Shown: positions 17,481-29,305 of the stretch, in pieces
Numbering within the stretch: the first letter of the stretch is position 1
Layout: every line of letters begins with the position of its first letter
Assembly (NCBI RefSeq): GCF_001311885.1
Contig: NZ_BBCE01000004.1
Location: 62,001-126,000 of the forward strand
Direction of reading: 5' to 3'
From: Syntrophomonas palmitatica JCM 14374
Lineage (GTDB): Bacteria > Bacillota > Syntrophomonadia > Syntrophomonadales > Syntrophomonadaceae
DNA length: 64,000 bases
The notes under the pieces: model-generated
Seen by the model: only the letters and a program-made list of their open reading frames with translations
What the model was told of the DNA's origin: nothing
Databases searched by the model: none
Made by a program: the position numbers and the translations under genes

Positions 17481-18650
17481 GTGAACGCAAAATTTAGTAT
17501 TTTAGCGGGTTTTGTTTTTACGGCTCTGATAACTTCCCTGATAACCTGGGAATTGCTGCCCCCGCTTGCGGTGGCCTGTCTGTTCTTCGTTACAGCCCTT
17601 GCTTTATGTTACTATATGGCGGCAAACTGGTCACGGGGAAGGCATATAGAAGATTTGCTGACTTACCAGCGTGCTTTTCTCAAATTGTTCGCAGCGGAGG
17701 ACAGATCAAAATTACGGCAGCTAAACTTTTGGGTGCCGAGGATTTATCCTGCCGAATACTCATTTATATGGATTGAGGGGATAGGGATTTGCCCGGATGA
17801 AATATGTAAGGAATATCCCGGCTGGCTGGACATTGCACATAAAACCCGTAATATGGACAAAGCTGAAATAATAACCCGTGCCAGCAAAGACTATGAGTTT
17901 GAGTCTTTGCCCGCAAAAATTAATTCATTCATAATACTGCCGCTGGCCGCACCTGCCGATCGAAAGGCCTCCCTGTTTATAGTTGAGCCTCATGACGGTA
18001 TGTCCCGATTCGAAGCCAAAAGAGAACTTCTGTTAAATTTATGCAGGATGGGATTTGCCGCACTGCATCTCCAGGAAGAAGTAAATAAAAAGGAAAGAGA
18101 AACCCTGGCTTTGATAGAAATACTGCTGAAAGCAGTTGAATCATCCGCCCCTGAATTTAATGGTCATGCCATGCGGGTCAGGAAGATGTCATTAGAACTG
18201 GGCAGGAAGCTGGGCTTGGATGAATCAGAATTAGAAGCCCTCAATTATGCTGCTTTATTGCATGATATTGGCAAAATAGTCCCGAACTCTATGCCTGAAG
18301 CAGGAGAGCCGCCAGGGACTGAACTGGACCATGCTTCGCTGGGGGCTGGTTTGATACCGGAAGACGCTTTTTGGACTGAGGTAAAATTGGCTGTTCTTCA
18401 TCATCATGAGCGTTATGACGGCAGCGGGTTTCCTGCAGGTTTAAAACATAACCAAATACCATTTTTAGCGCGTATAATAGCTGTAGCTGATGTATTTGAC
18501 GCTTTAACCTGCATTAGCGCTGAAGAGGAACGATTAGATCATAAACAGGCGGTAGAGGTAATAAAACATGCCACCGGCATGAACTTTGATCCCCTGGTGG
18601 TAGTGGTTCTGGAGGAATTGGAGACACCCAGGGACACAATATCAGATTAA
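17481..18650 (+). CDS. Membrane-anchored HD-GYP domain protein
   Basis: Two N-terminal transmembrane segments (residues ~5-50) precede a GAF-like region (~65-195) and an HD-GYP domain (~205-385). The metal-binding motifs are visible: LLHDIGK (H261-D262), DHASLGA, HHHERYDGSGFPAGL and AVADVFDAL. The GYP triad reads GFP, a conservative change. HD-GYP domains hydrolyse cyclic-di-GMP, so this is probably a c-di-GMP phosphodiesterase responding to an unknown signal. GTG 17481 is preceded by AAGGTGAG. The next gene starts 17 bases later and is probably co-transcribed. Confidence 0.88.
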   Translation: MNAKFSILAGFVFTALITSLITWELLPPLAVACLFFVTALALCYYMAANWSRGRHIEDLLTYQRAFLKLFAAEDRSKLRQLNFWVPRIYPAEYSFIWIEGIGICPDEICKEYPGWLDIAHKTRNMDKAEIITRASKDYEFESLPAKINSFIILPLAAPADRKASLFIVEPHDGMSRFEAKRELLLNLCRMGFAALHLQEEVNKKERETLALIEILLKAVESSAPEFNGHAMRVRKMSLELGRKLGLDESELEALNYAALLHDIGKIVPNSMPEAGEPPGTELDHASLGAGLIPEDAFWTEVKLAVLHHHERYDGSGFPAGLKHNQIPFLARIIAVADVFDALTCISAEEERLDHKQAVEVIKHATGMNFDPLVVVVLEELETPRDTISD

Positions 18651-18666
18651 AGGCAGATGTTAAGGA

Positions 18667-20037
18667 ATGCATCGGAAAGTACATAAGATATACATGGCGG
18701 CTATTGTTGTCGGGGTTGCTTTTGCGGCGGGACTTATATACTATGTGTATTTTGCGCACAGTCCCAGCCTAGCCCGAACCGAAAAGCCGCAGCATATTAT
18801 ACAAAAATTTCCCGATCCCCGCCAAACTACGTATTGTATGGGCCTCTACCTTGACATGATGCAGCGGGTTCTGTATGGCAGCACAGTTTTGGAAACGGTA
18901 AACACTACAAAAGGACCCATAAATGAATTATGGTTTACGGTCTATCCGGACGCTTTTCGTGATGCCAGCACCAGTCCGGCTCCTGTTGATGCATATTATG
19001 ACGGATTTGACCCGGGGTGGATAAAGATTAAAAAATTCAAGGTCAATGGCCGGATTAACGAGTATGAAATTCGGGGGGTATCGGTAAAGATACCATTATC
19101 AGGAGAAATTCTCCCCGGGAAAAAGATGAAAATCGAAATCAATTGGGAGTGCAAAATCCCTAAATTGGCCTATGGTTATGGGAGCAAGGACGGAGTCTTC
19201 ATGTTAGAAAATTTTTATCCGGCCATGAACATTATGGATGAAAAATCCTGGCAGCATAGCGAACAAGCACCGCAAAACCGCCTTGGTTTCCAAAGCGCTA
19301 ATTATATAGTCAGACTGAATATTCCTGATGGCTACAGCTTCATATCGCCGGGAAGGGTCAGCGATTCTCTGGCTGAGGATAATGGACGTCAAACCTTTAT
19401 GATTGACGGGCAAAATATCCGTGACTTTTGCCTGTTGGTAATGTATGATTACAAAGAAATCAAGGCAGAGGTAAAGGGCAGAACGCTTAAAGCCTTCGTA
19501 CCGTCATCTCAGGCGGGGATTGAAAGGTCCATACTCAAGAACAGCGGAGAGATTTTGGATTATTATTCCCGGGCGCTGGGAGAATATCCGGATGAGGAGC
19601 TTGCGCTGGCAATTGTACCGGTGAAGACATCTCATGGAATGGAACATACCGGGCTGATACTTTTAGGCCAGGATGTTCTGGCCGGTAAGGCCGAGTGCAA
19701 AAAGATTCTGGCTGATAGTATGGCTCATCTGTGGTGGCATAACCTGGTAGGCAGCGATTCATTGAACGAACCGTGGCTTGAGGAGGGTCTGGCCTGGTGG
19801 TCAGCACAACAGTATTTGCAATCGTCCCGTATCGAGGCCGCAGAACCAGAACTTCCCGCACAATATAAAGATAAAGCTGATTTTTGTTTTGTTTTAGAGA
19901 AAAAACTTGACCGTGACGATATGTTTAGAATATTGCAGCGCCTGATCCGGGAGTTTCGTTATGGTATGGCTACCGGCTATGATCTTAACAAGATCATTGA
20001 GGACGAAACCAATCAGGATATAAAGAGCTGCCTGTAA
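18667..20037 (+). CDS. Membrane-anchored M1-peptidase-like protein with degenerate zinc site
   Basis: A single N-terminal membrane anchor (AAIVVGVAFAAGLIYYVYF) is followed by a region resembling M1 aminopeptidases: a GAMEN-like HGMEH (residues 323-327), then HLWWHNLVG and NEPWLEEG with the third zinc ligand E373. The HEXXH motif is altered to D350-S-M-A-H354: the first zinc His is Asp and the catalytic Glu is Ser. The nucleotides support this reading, with no frameshift there. It is therefore probably catalytically dead, a binding or regulatory pseudo-peptidase. ATG 18667 abuts an AAGGA, so the ATG at 18694 is an alternative start. Confidence 0.8.
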   Translation: MHRKVHKIYMAAIVVGVAFAAGLIYYVYFAHSPSLARTEKPQHIIQKFPDPRQTTYCMGLYLDMMQRVLYGSTVLETVNTTKGPINELWFTVYPDAFRDASTSPAPVDAYYDGFDPGWIKIKKFKVNGRINEYEIRGVSVKIPLSGEILPGKKMKIEINWECKIPKLAYGYGSKDGVFMLENFYPAMNIMDEKSWQHSEQAPQNRLGFQSANYIVRLNIPDGYSFISPGRVSDSLAEDNGRQTFMIDGQNIRDFCLLVMYDYKEIKAEVKGRTLKAFVPSSQAGIERSILKNSGEILDYYSRALGEYPDEELALAIVPVKTSHGMEHTGLILLGQDVLAGKAECKKILADSMAHLWWHNLVGSDSLNEPWLEEGLAWWSAQQYLQSSRIEAAEPELPAQYKDKADFCFVLEKKLDRDDMFRILQRLIREFRYGMATGYDLNKIIEDETNQDIKSCL

Positions 20038-20086
20038 TTAATAAAGTTTTAGCGCCGAATCTATATTTCATTCCAGGAGGATAAAA

Positions 20087-21769
20087 ATGAATCCTATTCA
20101 AGATATTCAGGAGTACCTGAAAGATATCCTGGTACAAGCGGCAAAAAAGGCACAAAGCCAGGGACAGCTTAATTTTCAGGTTCTGCCTGACTTTGTTATT
20201 GAAGTACCCAGAGAAAAAGGACACGGTGATTTCGCTTGTAATATAGCCATGCTTCTGGCACGTGAAGCCAGGCTGGCTCCCCGCAAAATAGCCGAGCTTA
20301 TTCTGGCTAATATAAAAACGGACGAACTTGGGGAAATACAGAAAATAGAAACCGCCGGCCCGGGATTTATAAACATATTTCTCAGCCAGGATTGGTTGTA
20401 CAGACTTCCGGCTGCAGTTTACCAAATGGGTGACAGGTATGGTTTTCATGAAAGCCGCCATATGAAAGTGCAGGTGGAGTTTGTCAGCGCCAACCCCACG
20501 GGGAACCTGCATATGGGGAACGCCAGGGGCGGGGCCATAGGAGATACCATGGCCAATATACTTGAGCGGGCCGGTTATGATGTGGAAAGGGAATTTTATA
20601 TCAATGACGCCGGGAATCAGATTGAAATATTTGCTGATTCATTGGAAGCCCGGTATTTACAATTAACCGGACATGATGTGCCTTTCCCCGAAAACGGGTA
20701 CGCGGGACGCGACGTGATGGAAACCGTAAAAACCATTATATCCAGCCACGGGCCTGAGCTGCTTAAGATGGAGCCTGGTGAACGCAGGCTGTTTATAGTA
20801 AAGTGTGCCCTGGAAGAGAAAATAAACTATATTAAAGAAACCCTGGAGCGCTTTGGAATAGAATATGATCATTGGTTCAGCGAATTAACCCTGCATCAAA
20901 GCGGGCAGATTGAAGAAGTAATGGCATATCTGCGAGAACGCGGATATTTGTACGAAGAGGAGGGGGCCTGGTGGTTCAAGTCCACCGCTTTTGGCGATGA
21001 AAAAGACGAAGTTGTAATTCGCGCCAATGGGCTGCCCACTTACTTCGCCGCTGATATAGCCTATCATAAAAATAAATTCGAACGGGGTTTTGACTGGGTT
21101 ATAAATGTATGGGGCGCAGATCATCACGGACATGTAGCCCGCATGAAAGGAGCTATGCAAGCTCTGGGCTATGACCCCGACCGCCTGGATATCCTGCTCA
21201 TGCAGCTGGTACGGCTTTACCGCGGCAAAAACCTGATTCGCATGTCAAAACGCACAGGCACTACCGTATCTCTTGATGAATTAATTGATGAAGTAGGTAA
21301 AGACGCGGCCCGGTTCTCATTTGTCATGCGCAGTCCCGACAGCCATCTTGATTTTGACCTTGAACTGGCCAAGCAGGAGAGCCAGGAAAACCCAGTTTAT
21401 TACGTGCAATATTCTCATGCGCGGATTTGCAGTATTTTTCGGCAGGCTGAAGCTGCGGGAATAAGTTTGCCTGATATAGCTGTTATCGATACCACCCTTT
21501 TACAAGAGGAAGAAGAACTGGCCCTGCTGAGAAAAATAGCTGATTTCCCCGAAGAAATTCTGATTGCGGCCCGCACCCTGGCGCCGCATCGTATTGCCAG
21601 ATATGTTCTGGACCTGGCCGGACTCTTTCACAGCTTCTATAATCACCACCGGGTGCTGAATGATGATCCTGCACTCCAGGCGGCGCGTTTATTATTAACA
21701 GAAATTACGAGAATAACAATAAAGAACGCTCTGGATGTACTGGGAGTGAGTTCCCCCCAGAGAATGTAG
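20087..21769 (+). CDS. argS: Arginyl-tRNA synthetase
   Basis: This 560-residue class I synthetase charges tRNA-Arg. The N-terminal Add-1 domain (~1-115) is followed by the catalytic domain with the HIGH-like [12 protein letters not shown] after [12 protein letters not shown], and a KMSKS-like [15 protein letters not shown]. The DALR anticodon-binding domain closes the protein ([19 protein letters not shown]). AGGAGG lies 8 bases before the ATG. It starts a short run of genes leading to pyrG. Confidence 0.97.
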   Translation: MNPIQDIQEYLKDILVQAAKKAQSQGQLNFQVLPDFVIEVPREKGHGDFACNIAMLLAREARLAPRKIAELILANIKTDELGEIQKIETAGPGFINIFLSQDWLYRLPAAVYQMGDRYGFHESRHMKVQVEFVSANPTGNLHMGNARGGAIGDTMANILERAGYDVEREFYINDAGNQIEIFADSLEARYLQLTGHDVPFPENGYAGRDVMETVKTIISSHGPELLKMEPGERRLFIVKCALEEKINYIKETLERFGIEYDHWFSELTLHQSGQIEEVMAYLRERGYLYEEEGAWWFKSTAFGDEKDEVVIRANGLPTYFAADIAYHKNKFERGFDWVINVWGADHHGHVARMKGAMQALGYDPDRLDILLMQLVRLYRGKNLIRMSKRTGTTVSLDELIDEVGKDAARFSFVMRSPDSHLDFDLELAKQESQENPVYYVQYSHARICSIFRQAEAAGISLPDIAVIDTTLLQEEEELALLRKIADFPEEILIAARTLAPHRIARYVLDLAGLFHSFYNHHRVLNDDPALQAARLLLTEITRITIKNALDVLGVSSPQRM

Positions 21770-21779
21770 GAGGGTTTTT

Positions 21780-22010
21780 ATGCAGAGAAAACGCAGTGAG
21801 GCAGATTGGGCGGTAAAGATTTTATCTGAGAAAAAAGAAGCTATGTATTACCGGGATTTGTTGGACGCAATCATGGAACAGATGGGCAAAAAAAAAGAGA
21901 CGGCGGCTTATACCTCGGTTTATACCCGTTTAAATCTTGACAACCGCCTGATTTATCAAGGCGAAGGCTACTGGTACTATGACATAAACCGCATAAGGAA
22001 AGAAGTGTAA
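21780..22010 (+). CDS. rpoE: RNA polymerase delta-subunit-like HARE-HTH protein (short RpoE)
   Basis: The 76-residue protein matches the N-terminal HARE-HTH domain of the Firmicute RNA polymerase delta subunit: ILSEKKEAMYYRDLLDAI, then YTRLNLDNRLIYQGEGYWYYD. Position also fits, since rpoE lies upstream of pyrG in Firmicutes. The long acidic C-terminal tail that lets delta displace nucleic acid is absent; the protein ends basic (NRIRKEV). It could dock on RNA polymerase but would lack the tail's function. It starts 10 bases after argS, with AGGAGGG upstream of the ATG. Confidence 0.8.
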   Translation: MQRKRSEADWAVKILSEKKEAMYYRDLLDAIMEQMGKKKETAAYTSVYTRLNLDNRLIYQGEGYWYYDINRIRKEV

Positions 22011-22014
22011 GCTT

Positions 22015-24300
<2,286 letters not shown>

Positions 24301-24315
24301 GGCCAGGGAAGAAAT

Positions 24316-24356
24316 AAAAGCGCCCCCGGTCGGCGATTACGGCCAGGGGCGCTTTT
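24316..24356. terminator. Bidirectional intrinsic terminator after pyrG
   Basis: AAAAGCGCCCC (24316-24326) pairs perfectly with GGGGCGCTTTT (24346-24356). The A-rich and T-rich flanks let it serve both pyrG on the plus strand and the convergent CoA-transferase gene on the minus strand. Confidence 0.85.
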
Positions 24357-24366
24357 GTAGTTTTTA

Positions 24367-25739
24367 TTAGAAAGGAATGCGGTTGGTTTTGGACCAGATT
24401 TTCATTTCTTTGGCTTGCTGAACCAGCTCATCACGGAACTGGGGATGAGCCAGGCTGATGATAGCTTCAGCTTTGCCCCAGATGGAGAGCGCTTTCATGT
24501 TTACTTTGCCGTATTCTGTAACCACATACTGCACTACCGTACGGGGTACAGTTACTACTCCGCCTGGCGTCAGCATAGGTTTAATACGGGAATGAAGATT
24601 GCCCTCTTTATCCTTGTAGGTGGAACTAAAGGCCAGGTAGGCTTTGCCGCCTTTGGAGTGGAAAGCGCCTATAACAAAGTCAAGCTGTCCTCCGGTGCCG
24701 GATATCTGACGCAGCCCGGAACTCTCTGAGCAGACCTGGGTCAACAGATCGATTTCCAGGATATTGTTAATTGCAATCATATTATCCTGTCTGGCTATAT
24801 TAGACGGGTCATTGGTATATTGCACGGTGCAGGAACCGCACAGGGGGTTGTCATCCAAAAAGTCATAGGTTTCCTTGGTACCCAGCGAAAAGGAATAGGT
24901 GCTCTTATTTATATCGTAATTTTTACGGGCATTGGTTATCTTGCCCTTTTCATACATATTTACAAATGCATCGCAGAACATTTCACTCTGGACACCCAGA
25001 TCCTTCAGATCGGAATCAGCCAGCATAGTGCCTAAAAGGTTAGGCATAGCGCCAATTCCCAGTTGTATACAGGCCCCGTTAGGAATATCCTCCATAATGT
25101 AAGCGGCGATTTTTGATTCTTCCGGGGTGGGAGCGGCTGCGGGCGGAACCGTAAATATGGGAGTGTTGGAACCTTCTATTATATAATCAATCTCGCTGAT
25201 ATGAACGTATTCGTCATTACCTCCCAGGCAGCGCGGCATGTTTTCATTTACTTCTACAATAGCCAACCGTTTGCTTCCCAGGCTACTCCTCGGTTATGGG
25301 AGTTGCCCAGGCCGAAGTTAAAACAACCGTGTTTATCCATGGGCGTGGTCTGAGCTACCCAGACATCTGGCCATAGTTTGTAAAAATCCTGGCTGTAGGC
25401 CAGAATAGTGGCTTCGTGGTAATTGAAGGGATTATGACAGCAAAGTCCGAAATCTCCCGCTTTGCGGTCAAGCGCAGTGAAAAACCAGCTAAAATATTGG
25501 AAAGATTTCTGTTCAGGGTCACTTTTTATGACTTCAGGAATGGGCAATACCCCGCCGGTACCGCGAATAGACACATTCTCCAGGCCCGGTTCCCCGGCTC
25601 TTTTCCCCAGGGCCACATCGAAATCAACGGGTTTGGTGGCAAACATACCGTACTCGATAATGTCGTTGGACTGGATCAATCTGGCGGCTTGTTCAGCAGT
25701 GATTAATTTACGTTTGTATTCCTCTAAAAAAGTATTCAA
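24367..25739 (-). CDS. Acyl-CoA:acetate CoA-transferase, acetyl-CoA hydrolase/transferase family (frameshifted)
   Basis: The enzyme moves CoA between acyl-CoA and acetate or a related acid. Family features are the N-terminal EEYKRKLITAEQAARLI, the QLGIGAMPN loop, the C-terminal SESSGLRQISGTGGQLDF with the catalytic Glu, and RTVVQYVVTEYG. One missing base near 25263 splits the frame; one added base joins VAWEAN to RLAIVEVNENMP, giving about 457 residues. The closest known functions are butyryl-CoA:acetate and 4-hydroxybutyrate CoA-transferases, which fits a syntrophic butyrate oxidiser, but substrate cannot be fixed from sequence alone. A 15-base palindrome lies 37 bases upstream. Confidence 0.9.
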
Positions 25740-26264
25740 TTCAGCTACCCCCCAAAAATATTTTTCTCTATAGCTTGCAGTTGTACTGCATTAAGCCCAA
25801 ACCTTTATACGGCTTGACTCAAAAAACAAAATATTCCGAAAAAAGCTCCCATACCCCCCTCTGGAATTCTATATCTCCTTAACTATTCTATGTATACATT
25901 TCTTATTCTTTTTTTGTAATCCTTCTAATAAATACGGAAGAATAAAATTTTTTTTCTCAACAGCAGGTATTACATGGGAAATAGATCACAAAAAGGATGA
26001 AATTTAGTCGAAATGTATCGAAGAACTAGAATAATTGGCCCGAATTAATAAAATGCATAAAAAATTAGTGATTTGGAAATTTGAACACAAGATACCCGAC
26101 AGACCTTGGGACTGGAAGAAAAAATTGAAGTATGTGATAATTTAATGAAAAATTCGTACATAAATTATAGAAAATAAATATTCATATTGCGAGAATTTAT
26201 TCTGAATTGCCAGGCAAATAAATCAGGCAAGAGGATACCAGGCTGTTATAAGGAGGAGCTGTAT
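25740..26264. other. Long AT-rich intergenic region between divergent genes
   Basis: This 525-base gap separates the divergent CoA-transferase and sppA genes. It holds a 15-base palindrome at 25776-25790 and long A/T runs (25905-25955). I see no convincing open reading frame and no RNA gene. Promoters for both genes must be here, but no pair of boxes stood out clearly. Confidence 0.5.
25776..25790. promoter_or_regulatory. Palindrome upstream of the CoA-transferase gene
   Basis: TGCAGTTGTACTGCA is a perfect inverted repeat (6-base arms, 3-base centre) located 37-51 bases upstream of the CoA-transferase ATG. It could be a regulator binding site; no specific family can be named. Confidence 0.35.
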
Positions 26265-27164
26265 TTGAAAAAGAAATTGCTGGTTGGAATCTTGACGGTA
26301 TTTTTATTAAGCATGGGGGCTTTAGCGTTTAATAACAGCAGCAGCTACGACAGTGCCGGAACGTTAAAAGGGGCACAAACCCTTGCGGTTATTGAAATAA
26401 ACGGGTTTTTAGGTGAAACCGGATCGGCTCCCATGCTGGAAGCCAATACTGCCAGCGCGGAAAAAATTATGGAAGCCATCAGAACAGCCCGGGACCGCAA
26501 GGATATAAAGGCTGTGGTGCTGCGGATTAACAGCCCGGGCGGCACTTCGGTGGCAGCTCAGGAAGTTGGGGTAGAACTTGACCGCTTGCGTAAAAGCGGC
26601 AAACCGGTAGTAACATCTATGGGTGATGTTTGTGCATCGGGAGGATACTGGGTAGCCTGCAGCAGCGACCAGATTGTTGCCAATCCGGCCTCTCTTACCG
26701 GTAGTATCGGAGTAATCATGGAATTCAGCAATTTGCAAGGTTTATATGAGAAACTGGGTATTCGCCAGGAGGTTATTAAGAGCGGGAGCTACAAGGATAT
26801 AGGATCGTCTGCGCGGCCGTTGACTCCTGAAGAACGCAAATTCTTACAGGAGATTGTGGGGGATTCATATGAGCAGTTTTTAAATCAGGTGGAAAAGGGA
26901 CGTAAGGGTAAAATTACCCGCAGCGAACTTATAAAAATTGCTGACGGCAGGATTTTTAGCGGGAAAATGGCTCTTAAACTCGGTTTGGTTGATAAACTGG
27001 GTAACTATTATGATGCCCTGGACCTGGCCAGAAAAATGGCTGGTTTAAAAAAGGACAGTACGGTCGAGGTATTGAATGCAAATAGCTTCTGGAATGATTT
27101 GTTAAGCAATGTTCTGGCCCCCTCACTTTTACCTCATGAGGGATTTGTGAGAATGAGATACTAA
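26265..27164 (+). CDS. sppA: Signal peptide peptidase SppA (36K type)
   Basis: This 299-residue membrane serine protease degrades leftover signal peptides. It has an N-terminal membrane anchor (LLVGILTVFLLSMGALAF), the substrate-binding segment RINSPGGTSVAAQE, the nucleophile S125 in CASGGYWVACSSD and the general base K177 in SGSYKDIGS. TTG 26265 is chosen because AAGGAGGAG precedes it by about 8 bases; an in-frame upstream start at 26187 would add an implausible hydrophilic leader. The next gene begins 20 bases after its stop. Confidence 0.92.
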   Translation: MKKKLLVGILTVFLLSMGALAFNNSSSYDSAGTLKGAQTLAVIEINGFLGETGSAPMLEANTASAEKIMEAIRTARDRKDIKAVVLRINSPGGTSVAAQEVGVELDRLRKSGKPVVTSMGDVCASGGYWVACSSDQIVANPASLTGSIGVIMEFSNLQGLYEKLGIRQEVIKSGSYKDIGSSARPLTPEERKFLQEIVGDSYEQFLNQVEKGRKGKITRSELIKIADGRIFSGKMALKLGLVDKLGNYYDALDLARKMAGLKKDSTVEVLNANSFWNDLLSNVLAPSLLPHEGFVRMRY

Positions 27165-27183
27165 TTTGAGGGAGGATTGCGAT

Positions 27184-27758
27184 GTGTTAAGCGATATTAT
27201 ATATGGGCTTATATTTGCGCCGTCTGCAACTTTTAAGAAAATAGGGGAGGATAAGCCTGTGGTCCTCTCTCTCCTCGTATTTCTGGTTATTTCGGTTATA
27301 AACCTTCCGCTTTATCGCGGTATTTTGCTGCATCAAAACACTGTTTCAATTATGCATAAAGCACAATGGTTCTGGATTATAGGATGGATGGGGATATTTT
27401 TTTCTTTTCTGGTGCTTTTCTTCCTGGCAGGATTGTATTCGCTGCTGAGCGAAATAATATTCAAGAAAGGAAACGCCGTGGGGATACTGGCTTGTTTTTG
27501 CTTTGCGGCTTTTCCAGGAGTTATAGGTTCGGCCTGCCAGTACGGCGCCTTTTGCTTGACTTTACAACCGTCGGGTTTTTATGTTCATTTTTGGCTATAT
27601 TATGGATGATATCATTGCAAATACTTGCTTTGCGGGAAGCGCTTGATATACAAAGCGGGCAAGCTATACTCTTATTCCTGTCACCCGGCTTTCTATTATT
27701 AATATTTCTTTTCCTGATTCTTTGGGTATCATATGCAGCTGTATCATTAATAAAATAA
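27184..27758 (+). CDS. Yip1-domain membrane protein (frameshifted)
   Basis: About five transmembrane helices follow a short N-terminus (SDIIYGLIFAPSATFKKIGEDKP) typical of bacterial Yip1-domain proteins, whose function is unknown. A missing base near 27550 ends the first frame early; continuing in the next frame gives LLDFTTVGFLCSFLAILW and two further helices up to 27758. The start GTG 27184 has GAGGGAGG 8 bases upstream. It is probably co-transcribed with sppA. Confidence 0.75.
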
Positions 27759-27829
27759 ATTACATTTATCAGCAGGAGAATTTATCTAAGTGAAGAAATT
27801 AATGGTAGATAAGTTTGGGAGGGACCTGC

Positions 27830-28198
27830 ATGAGACGGATATTAATAGTAGATGACCAGAAGGGTGTAAGACGCTTGCTGCAAGAGCTTTTTAAGAAAGA
27901 CGGATGGGAGGTATCAATAGCCAATGATGGACGCGAGGCCGTAGAATGTGCGGGTAATCTTAAACCGGACATAATATTAATGGATATGAAAATGCCAAGT
28001 ATGAATGGTTTAGATGCTTCCAGGCAAATACTTGCCCAGGATTCTGAACTTATGATAATTATGATGACCGCTTATGGTGAAATGGATATAGTCAGGGAAG
28101 CCCTGGAAGTAGGAGTGAGGAAATGCATAACCAAACCATTTGACATTATTCATTTACGGGATATGGTTAATCAATTATATGAACAAAAGGCATCCTAA
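27830..28198 (+). CDS. spo0F: Spo0F-like single-domain response regulator
   Basis: The 122-residue protein is a lone receiver domain: acidic pair D8-D9 (ILIVDDQ), phospho-acceptor D52 (LMDMKMP), T80 and K102 (TKPFD). There is no output domain. The order spo0F-fba-fsa is conserved in sporulating Firmicutes, where Spo0F relays phosphate from kinases via Spo0B to Spo0A. GGGAGGG precedes ATG 27830. Many Clostridia lack Spo0B, so its phosphorelay role here is uncertain. Confidence 0.88.
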   Translation: MRRILIVDDQKGVRRLLQELFKKDGWEVSIANDGREAVECAGNLKPDIILMDMKMPSMNGLDASRQILAQDSELMIIMMTAYGEMDIVREALEVGVRKCITKPFDIIHLRDMVNQLYEQKAS

Positions 28199-28221
28199 AT
28201 TAACAGTGAGGTGACTTACGA

Positions 28222-29076
28222 ATGGCACTGGTTGCAGTACATGAACTATTAGCCAAAGCAGAACAAAAAGGATATGCGGTGGGAGCTTTCAATGCCAACA
28301 ATATGGAGATAATCCAAGCCATTGTTAAAGCGGCGGAACTGGAAAATGCTCCGGTTATAATGCAGGCCAGCCAAGGCGCCATATCTTATGCGGGGTTACA
28401 CTATATAACGGGTATGGTTAAAATTGCCGCTGAAAATACAGCTATTCCTATTGCGCTGCATTTAGACCACGGTACGGATTTCGAACAGGTAGTAAAATGC
28501 ATACGCAGCGGATTTAGTTCAGTCATGTTCGATGGTTCCAAACTTCCTCTGGAAGAAAACATTAAGATTACTAATAAAGTATTAGAGATAGCTCGTCCTG
28601 TAGGGGTATCAGTAGAAGGGGAACTGGGCAAAATAGGCGGGACTGAAGATCATGTTACCGTCAGTGACCAGGAAGCTATGTTTACTGATCCCGAAGAAGC
28701 TCGTTATTTTGCGGAAAAAGCTCCTGTAGACAGTCTGGCTGTCGCTATTGGGACTGCTCACGGGCAATACAAAGGCGAACCGAAACTCGACTTTGCCCGT
28801 TTGGAGACAATTCGTTCCCTGACCGGTTTGCCCATTGTCCTGCACGGTTCTTCCGGGGTGCCGGACGAAGCGGTAAGCCGCGCTATAAGCCTCGGCGTAC
28901 GCAAGGTGAATATTGATACTAATATTCGCGAAGCTTTTGTATGGGCTATGCGCAAGGCCATGCAAGATAAACCGGAAGAAATTGATCCTCGCAAAATATT
29001 AGGGCCTGGACGGGAAGCGGCTGTAGAACTGATTCGGGAAAAGATCAAGCTTTTTGGCAGTTCCGGCCAGGCGTAA
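28222..29076 (+). CDS. fba: Class II fructose-1,6-bisphosphate aldolase
   Basis: The 284-residue zinc enzyme splits fructose-1,6-bisphosphate to triose phosphates, or runs in reverse in gluconeogenesis. Visible hallmarks are GAFNANNMEII, the zinc ligands in ALHLDHGTDFE and VEGELGKIGGTEDH, AIGTAHGQYKG, LHGSSGVPDEAV and KVNIDTNIREA. It lies 23 bases after spo0F and is followed by fsa and glpX, a gluconeogenic cluster. Confidence 0.96.
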   Translation: MALVAVHELLAKAEQKGYAVGAFNANNMEIIQAIVKAAELENAPVIMQASQGAISYAGLHYITGMVKIAAENTAIPIALHLDHGTDFEQVVKCIRSGFSSVMFDGSKLPLEENIKITNKVLEIARPVGVSVEGELGKIGGTEDHVTVSDQEAMFTDPEEARYFAEKAPVDSLAVAIGTAHGQYKGEPKLDFARLETIRSLTGLPIVLHGSSGVPDEAVSRAISLGVRKVNIDTNIREAFVWAMRKAMQDKPEEIDPRKILGPGREAAVELIREKIKLFGSSGQA

Positions 29077-29085
29077 CGGGTTTTT

Positions 29086-29160
29086 TGACGCAGGTTTTGC
29101 GCAGATTCTTTTTTATGATTTGTTATTAACGACAATCTGCGAAGTTTTGTCCGTTCCGGG
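29086..29160. repeat. Intergenic inverted repeat with GCAGATT arms
   Basis: CGCAGATT (29100-29107) and AATCTGCG (29134-29141) form a perfect inverted repeat around an AT-rich centre in the gap between fba and fsa. It resembles the CACAGATT elements at 8768 and 29963. Confidence 0.35.
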
Positions 29161-29305
29161 ATTCTGTTTTAAAGTCGCGATGTGGCTTCAGGAATACAGT
29201 TTTTATCGGTATGGCAAGGGTTAAAAGTAACGTCTGTCATAGGTTTTAAACTCAGGTCATAATAATTCAGCGTCTATTTTCGTATTGAATAAAAGGGGGA
29301 TTTTT

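Noticed and set aside
27765-27830. Sigma-H promoter for spo0F
   Set aside because: AGGAGAA followed by GAAGAAAT is only loosely similar to the consensus and could be chance in this AT-rich gap.
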